A DNA stretch of 9,101 nt from contig JANWVS010000050.1 of the NCBI GenBank assembly GCA_025056835.1, forward strand, positions 1 to 9,101. The letters run 5' to 3'. The notes beneath the pieces are model-generated. The model ran no database searches and had not been told where the DNA came from. It saw only the letters and a list, made by a program, of their open reading frames with translations. Below, in pieces: positions 1-7,560 of this stretch. Origin of the DNA: Gemmataceae bacterium. GTDB taxonomy: Bacteria > Planctomycetota > Planctomycetia > Gemmatales > Gemmataceae. A program made the position numbers and the translations under genes. The first letter of the stretch is position 1; every line of letters begins with the position of its first letter.

Positions 1-56
1 TTTTAGCGCGGCCTCGGTTCGTGTCAAACCGCAGCAGTTCGTTCCTTGTGGGCAAG

Positions 57-70
57 GCCGGTCGACCGGC
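57..70. repeat. Perfect 14-bp palindrome
   Basis: The 14 bases GCCGGTCGACCGGC read the same on both strands. They lie in the non-coding stretch beyond the end of the minus-strand operon. The palindrome could be a protein-binding dyad or a chance GC-rich palindrome. There is no T-tract next to it, so it does not look like a terminator on its own. Confidence 0.4.
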
Positions 71-113
71 GAATCTGAGCAACAAACTCCGCTCAAGTAA
101 GCGAGCCAAGGCC

Positions 114-154
114 GCAAAATAATCAGGGGCCGCCGACGGCGACATCGACGGCCC
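114..154 (-). terminator. Candidate intrinsic terminator of the pilMN operon
   Basis: On the minus strand, 33 nt after the stop codon of the last operon gene, GGGCCG (149-154) pairs perfectly with CGGCCC (127-132). After one mismatch the stem continues with three more pairs (145-147 with 134-136). The stem is followed in the direction of transcription by the T-rich run TGATTATTTT. A GC-rich stem with a T-rich 3' side just after the last gene fits a Rho-independent terminator. The T-tract is interrupted, so termination may be incomplete. Nothing comparable follows on the plus strand. Confidence 0.5.
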
Positions 155-187
155 AACGGCAAGTCGCGGTTTGAAGGGCGAAACAGC

Positions 188-2602
188 TCAGCGCGGGCCT
201 TGATTCCCGCCGCCGGTTGGCATGCTCACACCGCCAGAGTCGCCGGAGGCGGCGCGGCGCAGTTCCTGGAGGCGTTCGCGCCAGGCGTTGAATTGAGTGA
301 GGCGTTCGGCGCCGCCGGGGGTGTTTTCGTCGCTGTCGGTGCGGGAGCTTCGCGCCAGCAGTTTGCCATCAGGCCCCAGCACGAGGATATCGACGGCACA
401 TTGATCGGCCACGAGGTTTTCGCGGCTGCCATCCCGTTTTTCCAGCACATAGCCGGCTTTCTTGCCCCCTTCGAAATCGACGACAATCGTCGGCGGGGAC
501 GACATCAGGTTGACCGGGATGCCCGAGGAAATCAAGGCGTCTTTCGGTTGGCCGGCCTTCGGACGCGACTTGGCCACTTGCGACGACAGAGCGATCTCGA
601 ACATTTGCAGGGTGTCTTTCCATTGCGGGACTTCGACCATGATCCCGTAGCGGCCGAGGAGATCGCCGCGGCGTACGTAGAGCCGTTCGGCAATGGCCCA
701 ATCGCCGATATGGTAGACGGTGCCGCCGTCATCGGTGACAGAGTCCAGCCATTGGTGGACCTGGACGGGGGTGGTTTCGGGGCGAGCCGTTGAGGGCGGT
801 GGGAAAGCGTCGGCGCCCCCCTTGATCTTCGGATCAGGCGTCACGTCGACCGCATACCAGGCAAAGTCGGTGGGGATCGAAAATTCTGGGGTGATCGTCC
901 AGCCTTTGGACGCGGGGTCTTTCCAGTCGGTAAGTTCTTTCTGGTCGGCCAGCGCTTGAAAGGCCACTTCGCTCTTTTTGTTGTAGTTCGGATTGGCGAA
1001 GCGGACGCGGTAGGCATAGCGGTAGGTCTTGCCGGGTTGCACGTCCGGATCGAAGAAGCGGATCACGGCGTCGTGCAACTGGATGCGTGGGGCGGTGGAG
1101 ACCTCCGGTTTGCTGGTGTCGCTGCCGCTTTCATTGCCGGTGCCGCCGGGAGCGACGCCGGGCGGTGAAGAACCAGGAACAGTGCCCGTCACGGGGTCGA
1201 ACATGGCGTCCCATCCCCAGCTGCCCGCCGAACCCATCATTCCCATGCCGCTGCCGACGAATTGTCCGCCGGTGGGGCCGAGCGATCCGGCTCCCGGACC
1301 TTTCGTCGCGGTGTCGGACGTCGGCGGCAGAGCAAGAGGATGGAGCAAGGTGTCGGGGAAGTACCGGTCGGTGAATTTGTCTTGAAACTCTTTGGCCAGA
1401 TTTTTCCAAGGCACCTGTTTGACGGTGCCGCCGGTGGCAACGGTACCGCCGCCGGCGGGCTGACTCTCTCCCGGTTTGCCGCTTTTGCCGGGCATTTGCA
1501 GCCCCGTGGCGGCACCTTTGGGAGTGAAGTTCGGTTGGCCGCCCGGGATGGCACCAACTGGTTTGCCGCCGTCGTCGGCGGTGGTTACATCTTTGTTGAT
1601 TTCGACGCCGCTGAGGTCGATCTTGGCATATTGGCGGTTGGCCAACAACGGCAGCGGCATGACCATGCCGGGGAAGACATGAGCCGCCATGCTTTTCGGT
1701 TCGTTTTCGTCGACGAGCATCTCGCGCAGCATGGTTTTCAACGACGCGGCGCAGCTCATTCTTCCGGTCTTGTCGTCGAACTTCACCAACGGTTGCCAGT
1801 CGGTGGCGGGCTGGCCGTTGGGTAAGATTTCCACGCGCATCACTTCGATGCCGGTCGGTTGGGGCAACTCACTGCGGTGCGTCAGCAGTTCGTCGACCGA
1901 GACATAGCGCAGCGCCTTGCGAAATTCTTCAAGCTGGTCGCGCATGGGAAACAGTCCTGTGTAGACGAGCATGCGGACAGGCTTGACATCCTTCAGCAAA
2001 TTGGTGAGGCCGCCGCCGGCGCCGCCTTGCGGCATGCCGACGCCGCCCTTGGGGCCGCCGGCCGACATCCCCGGTGCTCCCCCGGGAGGAGTCCCAGGCC
2101 CAAACCCGCCGATGCCGGAACCGCCGCCCTCCAGGACCCAGGCTTTCTTGCCGGCCACGTCGATCCGCCAGCAGTAGTACAGGCCGCGGATGTAATCGGC
2201 ATGGTACCACTTGTCCTGGTCGTTACGCACGGCGGCGTAGGGTTGCAGGACCTTGGGATTGCTCTTTTTGCTGGAAACGCGATCCGGCAGCGGAAACAGC
2301 GGGACGAAGGAGTAATTCGACGGCATGAAGTACCATCGGTACTGTTCCGGGTCGATCGGCGGCGGCAGTTGATCGTCCGGCAGGTCGGCGCTGTTGATGG
2401 CCGCGCGCAATCGCTGCGCTCCTTCGGCAATTTCTTTTTCCCACGGCCGGCCGGCATCCGATCCGCCCGAGGTCAGACCGGTGTGCATCGCCAGGCCGAC
2501 GACCAACACCATCAGTGCCAAGCAGACAATCAAGCCGACCTTTTCGCCCTTCTCGAAAAGATACTGCTTGACGCTGGACATGTCGATTTGAAACTTGGCC
2601 AT
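188..2602 (-). CDS. Single-pass membrane protein with Gly/Pro linkers and a C-terminal beta-rich domain; third gene of the pilMN operon
   Basis: This 804-residue protein has no name I recognise. A short cytoplasmic N-terminus (residues 1-21, with KGEKVG just before the membrane) leads into one hydrophobic helix at about 22-40. The rest should lie in the periplasm. Residues 60-155 are folded-looking and rich in Tyr and Trp (YRWYFMPSNYSFVPLFPLP). Gly/Pro-rich tracts occupy about 157-203, 346-396 and 431-501. From about 506 there is a beta-rich domain with FFDPDVQPGKTYRYAYRVRF, which resembles an Ig or fibronectin type III-like opening, and it runs to about 770. The tail is charged (RERLQELRRAA), then Gly-rich. 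The ATG is preceded at 6 nt by GGGAG. It is the last gene before a terminator-like hairpin and starts 45 nt after the PilO-position gene. By position it could stand where PilP stands in pilMNOP operons. That is inference from context, as no PilP signature or lipobox is visible. Coding is secure; function is uncertain. Confidence 0.85.
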   Translation of the reverse strand: MAKFQIDMSSVKQYLFEKGEKVGLIVCLALMVLVVGLAMHTGLTSGGSDAGRPWEKEIAEGAQRLRAAINSADLPDDQLPPPIDPEQYRWYFMPSNYSFVPLFPLPDRVSSKKSNPKVLQPYAAVRNDQDKWYHADYIRGLYYCWRIDVAGKKAWVLEGGGSGIGGFGPGTPPGGAPGMSAGGPKGGVGMPQGGAGGGLTNLLKDVKPVRMLVYTGLFPMRDQLEEFRKALRYVSVDELLTHRSELPQPTGIEVMRVEILPNGQPATDWQPLVKFDDKTGRMSCAASLKTMLREMLVDENEPKSMAAHVFPGMVMPLPLLANRQYAKIDLSGVEINKDVTTADDGGKPVGAIPGGQPNFTPKGAATGLQMPGKSGKPGESQPAGGGTVATGGTVKQVPWKNLAKEFQDKFTDRYFPDTLLHPLALPPTSDTATKGPGAGSLGPTGGQFVGSGMGMMGSAGSWGWDAMFDPVTGTVPGSSPPGVAPGGTGNESGSDTSKPEVSTAPRIQLHDAVIRFFDPDVQPGKTYRYAYRVRFANPNYNKKSEVAFQALADQKELTDWKDPASKGWTITPEFSIPTDFAWYAVDVTPDPKIKGGADAFPPPSTARPETTPVQVHQWLDSVTDDGGTVYHIGDWAIAERLYVRRGDLLGRYGIMVEVPQWKDTLQMFEIALSSQVAKSRPKAGQPKDALISSGIPVNLMSSPPTIVVDFEGGKKAGYVLEKRDGSRENLVADQCAVDILVLGPDGKLLARSSRTDSDENTPGGAERLTQFNAWRERLQELRRAASGDSGGVSMPTGGGNQGPR

Positions 2603-2622
2603 GGTCAGCTCCCACGGACAAT

Positions 2623-2647
2623 GGGCCTCCCGGAGGGAGGAATGCCA
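2623..2647 (-). other. Small hairpin in the 45-nt gap between the second and third operon genes
   Basis: CCTCCC and GGGAGG form a perfect 6-bp stem with a 3-nt loop between the stop codon of the PilO-position gene and the ribosome binding site of the next gene. There is no T-tract, so it is not terminator-like. It could stabilise or be a processing site in the polycistronic mRNA. Confidence 0.25.
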
Positions 2648-4759
2648 TTACTTGGTTTCGCCGGTGTTTTTACGTTTCGGGTATCGTTCGTACAGGGTCA
2701 TGATGCCGTAAATGACCAATTCGACGTTGTTCTCGATTTCTTCGGTCGGAGCGGTGCTGGCGGCGCTCGAGCCGGTTTGCCCCGGATTGAATCCGGTCGC
2801 CGGGGCGCTGGTGCCGGGGAAATTGATGCCTTTGGGAGGACCGCCGCCGCTGCCTTCGGGTCGTGGGCCGCCTCCGGTCACGGCTCCCGGCGGCGGGCCG
2901 AGGCTGGAGCCGCCTCCCTTCGGTCCGACGGCGCCCATGGGACCAAAGCTGGGCAGCGATGATCCTTCGCTGCCGCCGCTCGAACCGCTGGACGAGGCAA
3001 CCGCCAAGGCCGCCGGCTGAAGGCTGCCCGAATAGCGATTGACCAGCACTTGCGTCATCAAGAAGCGCAGCTTGGAGTTGTTAAAAGCGGTCAACACGCG
3101 ATTGATATGGTCTTGATCGACAATCATGGCGATGGCCACCGGCACGCGGCGGGATTGGTCGGAGACTTCCAAGTACCGATCCTTCAACACGCCGTTGGGG
3201 CCGTAGTTCAGCTCCACCGCGGTGCCGCCGGTGTTGCCGCCGGGAATGATGCCCCCGCTGCCGCGCGGTCCGCCGGCGCTGCCGCCGACGCCCGGTCCTA
3301 AACTGGTCTGTCCGGGCGTCACGCCGGGAGGTCCCGAGGCATCGTCCTTCTTCTCTTCCTTTTTCTCCTCGCGATATGGCTTCGAGCCCTCGGGGAAGGT
3401 GCGATGGCTGTGCGCCACGTCGCCGGCAGCGGCCCCGATCGCGATCTGATCGATGCGTTTGACGGCGGCGGTTTCCCACGTCAGCACCTGCTCCACTTCA
3501 TAAATGCCGGTCCGCGGTATCCCGGATTTTTCCAGGGGAAATTCCTTCGTGACCGAGTCCTTCGGGTCGCCACGGGGATTGAGCGGCTCGGACTCCAGCC
3601 GCACGACCTGCGTGGCCAATTGCCGATTGTCCGACTTGCTCAAGCGAATTCGAAAGGCGACATCCGCTTTCTGCCGGCGGTCGAGCTGATTCTTGATCGT
3701 GACGGCGAGCTTGGCATCGCCCACCCAGGCCACGGTGACGAGATAATACGGGTTGTAGAAGACCGCCGGCTTGGTGCGATCCTCGGCGTGGGGGTTGACG
3801 TAAATCGGTTTGCCGGTCGCCGGGTCGTCGCCGACCTTGCAGCGTCCCACGCTGTCGTTGGCTTCCCGGATCATGCGAAACAGTTCGCGCTGGATCCAGA
3901 GGTCTTCTTGGGCCAGCCAGGCTTCCTCGAAGGAGGCGATGTCGGTTTTCCATTCGCCGGCCACGTAGGTGAAAAACTTGCTTTTTTCGGGCGGATAGCT
4001 GTTCGGTTCGTAGGGCCACGAACCTAGTTGCACAACGCCGTGCCCATCCGGCCCGACCGGCTCGACCAGTTGCAAGATCGAATGGATTTGGCTTTTGTAC
4101 TCCCGGGCAAAGTCGATGCGCTCGTCGGCGGTGAAGGGGTCGAAGAAGTATTTGGACTTGTAATAGGTCACGGCCACGAATTCGCCGGGCTGAATGCTCG
4201 ACCAATCCAAGACTTTTTCTCCTTCCTTGGCCTCTTGGCGGCTCACTTTGAGAACTTCCTTGGCGGTGCGGCGGATGGTGTACTCTTTCTTCTCACGCCC
4301 GACCAACACGGCGAAGATCTCGTTGACGGACTTGACCACCCCATGGATGAGGTCCTCGCCATCGGCCGGCCATTCATTCTCATCCGCCTTGGGTTCGCCG
4401 AGAATTTTCACCTCGGTCGCGAACCAGCCCTTGCGAAAGTCGTACTTGTTCTCAAAATTCACGGGAAAGGTGGCGATTTCTTCCTGTTCGTCGAAGGCGT
4501 TGCGATGAACAACCGACTCCTTCGACTTGCGTTCGTCGGCAACTTGTTTCTGTTTGTCTTTGACCTTCTGGCCGACCGCCGGGCCCGGCTTGGCGATCTT
4601 TTTCGCCATCTCGACCACTTCTTTGCGCTCTTTATCAATGCTGGCGCTGACCGAGGTGATGAGAATCCCGATGGCCGTCAGAATCAACGGCACCGTCACG
4701 GCGAGCAAGACCCAAAAGCGGTGCTTGAGGAGCATGTCTTTGTCGAACTTGATTGGCAC
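2648..4759 (-). CDS. PilO-position inner-membrane protein with a split periplasmic C-terminal domain
   Basis: This is a 703-residue protein if it starts at GTG 4759. That start is preceded at 7 nt by TGAGGA and gives the N-terminus VPIKFDKDMLLKHRFW. Any longer open frame overlaps the 3' end of pilM and encodes Arg/Pro-rich shadow sequence. A membrane helix spans about 14-37. A charged, probably coiled-coil stretch follows at about 42-80. Residues about 90-460 are periplasmic, with AWLAQEDLWIQREL near 285 and a beta-rich part near 355-400. A charged run (REEKKEEKKDD) and a Gly/Pro tract fill 461-512. Then comes a block at about 538-578 (VPVAIAMIVDQDHIN followed by NSKLRFLMTQV), with the beta-alpha-beta look of PilO/GspM-type ferredoxin-like domains. 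After a second Gly/Pro/Ser tract of roughly 105 residues the protein ends with VELVIYGIMTLYERYP. Topology and place after pilMN suggest a PilO counterpart, though ordinary PilO has only about 200 residues. The family assignment is inference; the coding call and the start are well supported. Confidence 0.82.
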   Translation of the reverse strand: MPIKFDKDMLLKHRFWVLLAVTVPLILTAIGILITSVSASIDKERKEVVEMAKKIAKPGPAVGQKVKDKQKQVADERKSKESVVHRNAFDEQEEIATFPVNFENKYDFRKGWFATEVKILGEPKADENEWPADGEDLIHGVVKSVNEIFAVLVGREKKEYTIRRTAKEVLKVSRQEAKEGEKVLDWSSIQPGEFVAVTYYKSKYFFDPFTADERIDFAREYKSQIHSILQLVEPVGPDGHGVVQLGSWPYEPNSYPPEKSKFFTYVAGEWKTDIASFEEAWLAQEDLWIQRELFRMIREANDSVGRCKVGDDPATGKPIYVNPHAEDRTKPAVFYNPYYLVTVAWVGDAKLAVTIKNQLDRRQKADVAFRIRLSKSDNRQLATQVVRLESEPLNPRGDPKDSVTKEFPLEKSGIPRTGIYEVEQVLTWETAAVKRIDQIAIGAAAGDVAHSHRTFPEGSKPYREEKKEEKKDDASGPPGVTPGQTSLGPGVGGSAGGPRGSGGIIPGGNTGGTAVELNYGPNGVLKDRYLEVSDQSRRVPVAIAMIVDQDHINRVLTAFNNSKLRFLMTQVLVNRYSGSLQPAALAVASSSGSSGGSEGSSLPSFGPMGAVGPKGGGSSLGPPPGAVTGGGPRPEGSGGGPPKGINFPGTSAPATGFNPGQTGSSAASTAPTEEIENNVELVIYGIMTLYERYPKRKNTGETK

Positions 4760-4766
4760 GGCAAAA

Positions 4767-4772
4767 TCCTCA
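4767..4772 (-). promoter_or_regulatory. Ribosome binding site deciding the GTG start of the PilO-position gene
   Basis: The minus strand reads TGAGGA, with 7 nt between it and GTG at 4757-4759. The first in-frame ATG (4733-4735, eight codons later) would cut off the basic juxtamembrane segment that parallels the N-terminus of the third operon protein. Confidence 0.65.
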
Positions 4773-4800
4773 TTCGAGTTTTCGGGGCGGGTTTGGCTGC

Positions 4801-4840
4801 GCTGCCCTTCGCGCCGCAGCAGCGGCGGGCGTCTCCGCCG
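4801..4840 (-). other. Two hairpins in the pilMN to PilO-position intergenic gap
   Basis: The 91-nt gap after the pilMN stop codon contains CGGCGG (4823-4828) paired with CCGCCG (4835-4840) and, next to it, GCTGC (4801-4805) paired with GCAGC (4816-4820). Neither is followed by a clean T-run on the minus strand. They may be mRNA stability or processing elements that set the ratio of the two proteins. In such GC-rich DNA they could also be incidental. Confidence 0.3.
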
Positions 4841-4850
4841 GGGACGGATG

Positions 4851-7370
4851 TTATTTCTTCTCCTCCGCGGCGGGAGTCGCATCCTTCCAGACGAACAACA
4901 AGATGAACTCGGTCCGCGGCTGCAAGGGCACGGCCGATTTGGAGGCGCTGGTCGTGCCCGTGGCGGCGTTGCCCTGCGGCGCCGAACTGCTCGTGCCCAT
5001 CGGCCCGGGTCCCAGGCTGCCGGCGCCGGGTTTTCCCGTGGCGGAACCGACAGCACCTAATCCGGTGCCAAGCCCTCCGCCGCCGCCTTCGGCCAAGACG
5101 GCGCTGGCCACCTCGCCCAACGGGTGCCACCCATCGCGGCTGACGGTCTTGGTATCGCTTTGGCTGCTTTCGCCGCTCGACGACTGGCCCGGCTGAACGC
5201 CGACGCCGCCGGGAGGAGTCGAGCCGGGTTTGCCGATGGCCCCAAAGGCGGCCGCCGCGGCGCCGCCGCTGGAGGAGGCATCTTCCCCGCGAATCAGCGA
5301 TTTCAGGGCACTGGTTTTGATATGAACGAAAATACCCGGTTCCGGGTCCTTGACTTTCTCGACCTTGTACAAGACAAAGAAACCGACATGGTCCAGGACG
5401 TGTTTTTTCATCGCTGAGTCGACCACCGCCTTCTTCTGCGGGTCCCATTCCTTGCTGAGCGGCAGTTTTTCGTTGGGCCGCGGCGGCACATAATCGTTGA
5501 CCCGATCGTTCACGTTGGGCTGCTCAGGGTACTTGAGGTTTTCCAGCAAGGTGTGCTCTATGAACTTTTGCCCCTTGTCGTGATACGTGTAGCCGCGAAT
5601 CTCAACGACCCATCCCTTGCTCGGCAGATCTTTTTCGCTCTCGATCGCCTGTTGCTCTTCGCTTTTCATGCCGGGCAAGGTGGGCGCATCTTTCTTGAGC
5701 TTCTTGAAAAAAGGAGCCAGATCATCCGAGTACAGGGCATTGATGCCCTCGATGCTGATCTGAATGAGGTGCTTCTTGATGAATTCGTCTTCTTCGGCCA
5801 GTTTTTGCGCGTTGACGGCGATGTTGCCCTTGGGAAACCGGCGGCGATCGTAGGCGAACAGAGCGCTCTCCGCTTCCTTCGTTTTGTACGTCTGGAGGAC
5901 GTTGAGCTTGTTGTACGATCGCGCCTCGGTCGTCAACTTCGCCCCGTAAGGCTGAGGCAAGGCCATGTTGATGTACTGGATCAGCAACGGCCATTGCATT
6001 CGTTCCTTGACGCCGGCCCCGATCTTGTCGAGTGCCTTTTCGCTCGCTTCGATTTCCTTTTTGATGTTGTTGACGTCGTTCTCAAAGTCGCTGCGGAGCT
6101 TCAGCGCTTTTTTGGCCTCCTCGATCGCCGCCTTGACCTCCGGCTTGGTATAGTTGCTGCGGGCCATGCTTTGGCCCAGCGTCATGCCGAAGACCATCAA
6201 CAGCAGGGCTGCCGCCGCGGCCACCGCCCACGGCTTCTTGCCGCGCACGATCCGTTCGACGCGCACCTCGTACGGCAACAGGTTCGTTTGCAATTTCGTC
6301 TGCTTCAGCCCTTGCAGCGCCAGGCCGTACGGCACGCCGAAGCTCATGATGTTTTCGCTGAACTGCGGGGCGCTGAGCACGGCGTCGCCTTGGACGCGCT
6401 CGAACGTCGCCAGCTTGCGGACTTCCAAGCCCAGCTTTTCCTGGAGGTACTTTTGCATGCCCGGCAGGCGGAAGGCGTTGCCCAGGCCGATCATGTACTG
6501 GATATTGGCATCGCGGTGGGTGTTGGTGAAGTAGCCCAGCGACCGCTGCACTTCGCCCACGAAATCGTTGAGCACCGGCTTCAAGGCGGCGAGGATCTTC
6601 TTCAGCTCCGGCGATTTCACGGCGTTGCGCTTGAGGTGCTCGGCCTTGGCAAACGTCAGCTTCATGTCCTTGGTGAGGGCCCGCGTGAAATGGTTGCCCC
6701 CCAGCGGGATCGGCCGCTGCCAGATGATTTTGTCGCCATCGGTGATGACCAGGTTCGAGTTGTCCGTACCGATGTCCAAGGCCACCACACAATCCCGCTT
6801 TCCCTCCTCTCCTTGGCGCTCTTGGCTCAGCAAGTCGTAGGCGACGTAGTTGACCAACGCCAACGGCGCCATCTGAATGATGTGCACTTCGACATTGACA
6901 TCCTTGAAATGCTGCAAGGCGCGATTGATCATATCGCGCTTCATGGCGAACAAGCCGATTTCCGTTTCCAGGGCAAAGCCGTCGGTCACCGTGCCTTCGT
7001 TGATCTTTTGAAAATCCCAGACGACCTCTTCCAGAGGAAACGGAATCTGCTGCTTGGCCTCGAACCGCACGATGTCGACGATCTTCTTTTCCTCGACCGG
7101 CGGCAGCTTGACAAACCGGGCCAGACCGCTCTGCCCCGGCACGCCGATCACGACCAGGTCGCCCTTGAGCTTGTTGCGCGACAAAAACTGCATCAGGGCC
7201 TCGCGGATCAACAAGTCCGGGTCGGCGTCCGGCTGGCTGAGAATTTTCGGATGCTCAATATAGTCGAAGGCCGTCGCCGTCACGGCGCCGTCGATCATCT
7301 CGAGTCGCAAGGCCTTGAGAGCGCATTGACCTAAATCAATTCCCCAAACTCCAGGTTGAGGTGTCGCCAT
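4851..7370 (-). CDS. pilM: PilM-PilN fusion: actin-like ATPase plus membrane-anchored PilN-like part, type IV pilus-like assembly platform
   Basis: The product has 839 residues; ordinary PilM has about 350. Residues 1-345 are a PilM-type actin-like ATPase. They show GIDLG at 10-14 (phosphate-1 loop), the SHS2-like VVIGVPGQSGLARFVKLPP, a PilM-typical stretch FEAKQQIPFPLEE, LDIGTDNSN near 196-204 (phosphate-2), and IGLGNAFRLPGM near 292-303 (adenosine loop). At 362-367 is TNLLPY, which matches the INLLPY motif that starts free PilN and docks into PilM. A helix follows at about 381-401, a coiled coil at about 405-455, the PilN-like MQWPLLIQYINMALPQ, and beta-alpha segments (ISIEGINALYSDD, WVVEIRGYTYHD). 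A Gly/Ser/Pro tract at about 695-815 precedes a final strand, TEFILLFVWKD. The N-terminal half is cytoplasmic and the remainder periplasmic. The ATG has AAGGA 7 nt upstream. It is the first gene of a three-gene operon. PilM identity is strong; fusion to PilN is well supported by motif order; whether the machine is a pilus or a secretion system is unknown. Confidence 0.93.
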   Translation of the reverse strand: MATPQPGVWGIDLGQCALKALRLEMIDGAVTATAFDYIEHPKILSQPDADPDLLIREALMQFLSRNKLKGDLVVIGVPGQSGLARFVKLPPVEEKKIVDIVRFEAKQQIPFPLEEVVWDFQKINEGTVTDGFALETEIGLFAMKRDMINRALQHFKDVNVEVHIIQMAPLALVNYVAYDLLSQERQGEEGKRDCVVALDIGTDNSNLVITDGDKIIWQRPIPLGGNHFTRALTKDMKLTFAKAEHLKRNAVKSPELKKILAALKPVLNDFVGEVQRSLGYFTNTHRDANIQYMIGLGNAFRLPGMQKYLQEKLGLEVRKLATFERVQGDAVLSAPQFSENIMSFGVPYGLALQGLKQTKLQTNLLPYEVRVERIVRGKKPWAVAAAAALLLMVFGMTLGQSMARSNYTKPEVKAAIEEAKKALKLRSDFENDVNNIKKEIEASEKALDKIGAGVKERMQWPLLIQYINMALPQPYGAKLTTEARSYNKLNVLQTYKTKEAESALFAYDRRRFPKGNIAVNAQKLAEEDEFIKKHLIQISIEGINALYSDDLAPFFKKLKKDAPTLPGMKSEEQQAIESEKDLPSKGWVVEIRGYTYHDKGQKFIEHTLLENLKYPEQPNVNDRVNDYVPPRPNEKLPLSKEWDPQKKAVVDSAMKKHVLDHVGFFVLYKVEKVKDPEPGIFVHIKTSALKSLIRGEDASSSGGAAAAAFGAIGKPGSTPPGGVGVQPGQSSSGESSQSDTKTVSRDGWHPLGEVASAVLAEGGGGGLGTGLGAVGSATGKPGAGSLGPGPMGTSSSAPQGNAATGTTSASKSAVPLQPRTEFILLFVWKDATPAAEEKK

Positions 7371-7377
7371 GGTGTGG

Positions 7378-7382
7378 TCCTT
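7378..7382 (-). promoter_or_regulatory. Ribosome binding site of pilM
   Basis: AAGGA on the minus strand has 7 nt between it and the ATG at 7368-7370. It supports the start that places the GIDLG loop at residue 10, as is usual in PilM proteins. Confidence 0.6.
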
Positions 7383-7433
7383 GTCGCAGACGGGCTGGGG
7401 CGGTCGTGATCGTGAGCGAAGGGATCCAGACCT

Positions 7434-7443
7434 GAGGTACCTC
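7434..7443. repeat. 10-bp palindrome in the pilM leader
   Basis: GAGGTACCTC is a perfect palindrome 64 nt upstream of the pilM start, within the likely 5' untranslated region. It could be an operator half-site pair. As RNA it would not form a hairpin because there is no loop. The length is short enough for chance. Confidence 0.25.
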
Positions 7444-7488
7444 CCATGCGGGCGAGCTACGGGATCGCCGCCGCACCCTTGTTAATTG

Positions 7489-7518
7489 AACTTACCAAGA
7501 CTTTGCCGGCTTTGTCAA
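7489..7518 (-). promoter_or_regulatory. Candidate promoter of the pilMN operon
   Basis: On the minus strand a perfect -35 box TTGACA (7513-7518) is followed, after an 18-nt spacer, by TAAGTT (7489-7494), which keeps only the outer bases of a -10 box. An A-rich stretch (GAAAAACTA) lies upstream of the -35. The predicted leader is about 110 nt. The -35 is convincing and the -10 is weak, so an activator-dependent promoter or a different start is possible. Confidence 0.3.
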
Positions 7519-7560
7519 CAGCCGAGCCGGTTCTCAACGTAGTTTTTCTAGCGATCGTGA

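Noticed and set aside
1..113. Possible start of a further minus-strand gene beyond the terminator
   Set aside because: Open frames reach the window edge, but none has an ATG or a convincing ribosome binding site, and the translated stretch is too short to recognise.
1974..2130. Repetitive-looking GCC/GGC-rich DNA that might suggest a CRISPR or tandem repeat
   Set aside because: It is the coding sequence of a Gly/Pro linker. The unit is irregular, there are no constant repeats with unique spacers, and the reading frame is intact.
1859..2962. Plus-strand open frame of 367 codons spanning the end of one minus gene and the start of another
   Set aside because: It crosses a gene boundary on the other strand, has low-complexity content and shows no domain, so it is a shadow frame.
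4028..4906. Plus-strand open frame of 292 codons opposite the PilO-position gene
   Set aside because: It is complementary to a better-supported gene with a membrane helix and operon context, and has no motif of its own.
5553..7334. Long open frame of 593 codons on the plus strand opposite pilM
   Set aside because: It mirrors the codon pattern of the strongly supported PilM-PilN gene and encodes His/Gln/Arg/Leu-rich sequence with no recognisable domain or ribosome binding site. Such frames are common opposite GC-rich genes.
7404..7415. Tandem TCGTGA hexamers, with a third copy at 7555-7560
   Set aside because: Two adjacent copies plus one distant copy of a hexamer are too few to claim an operator or iteron array.
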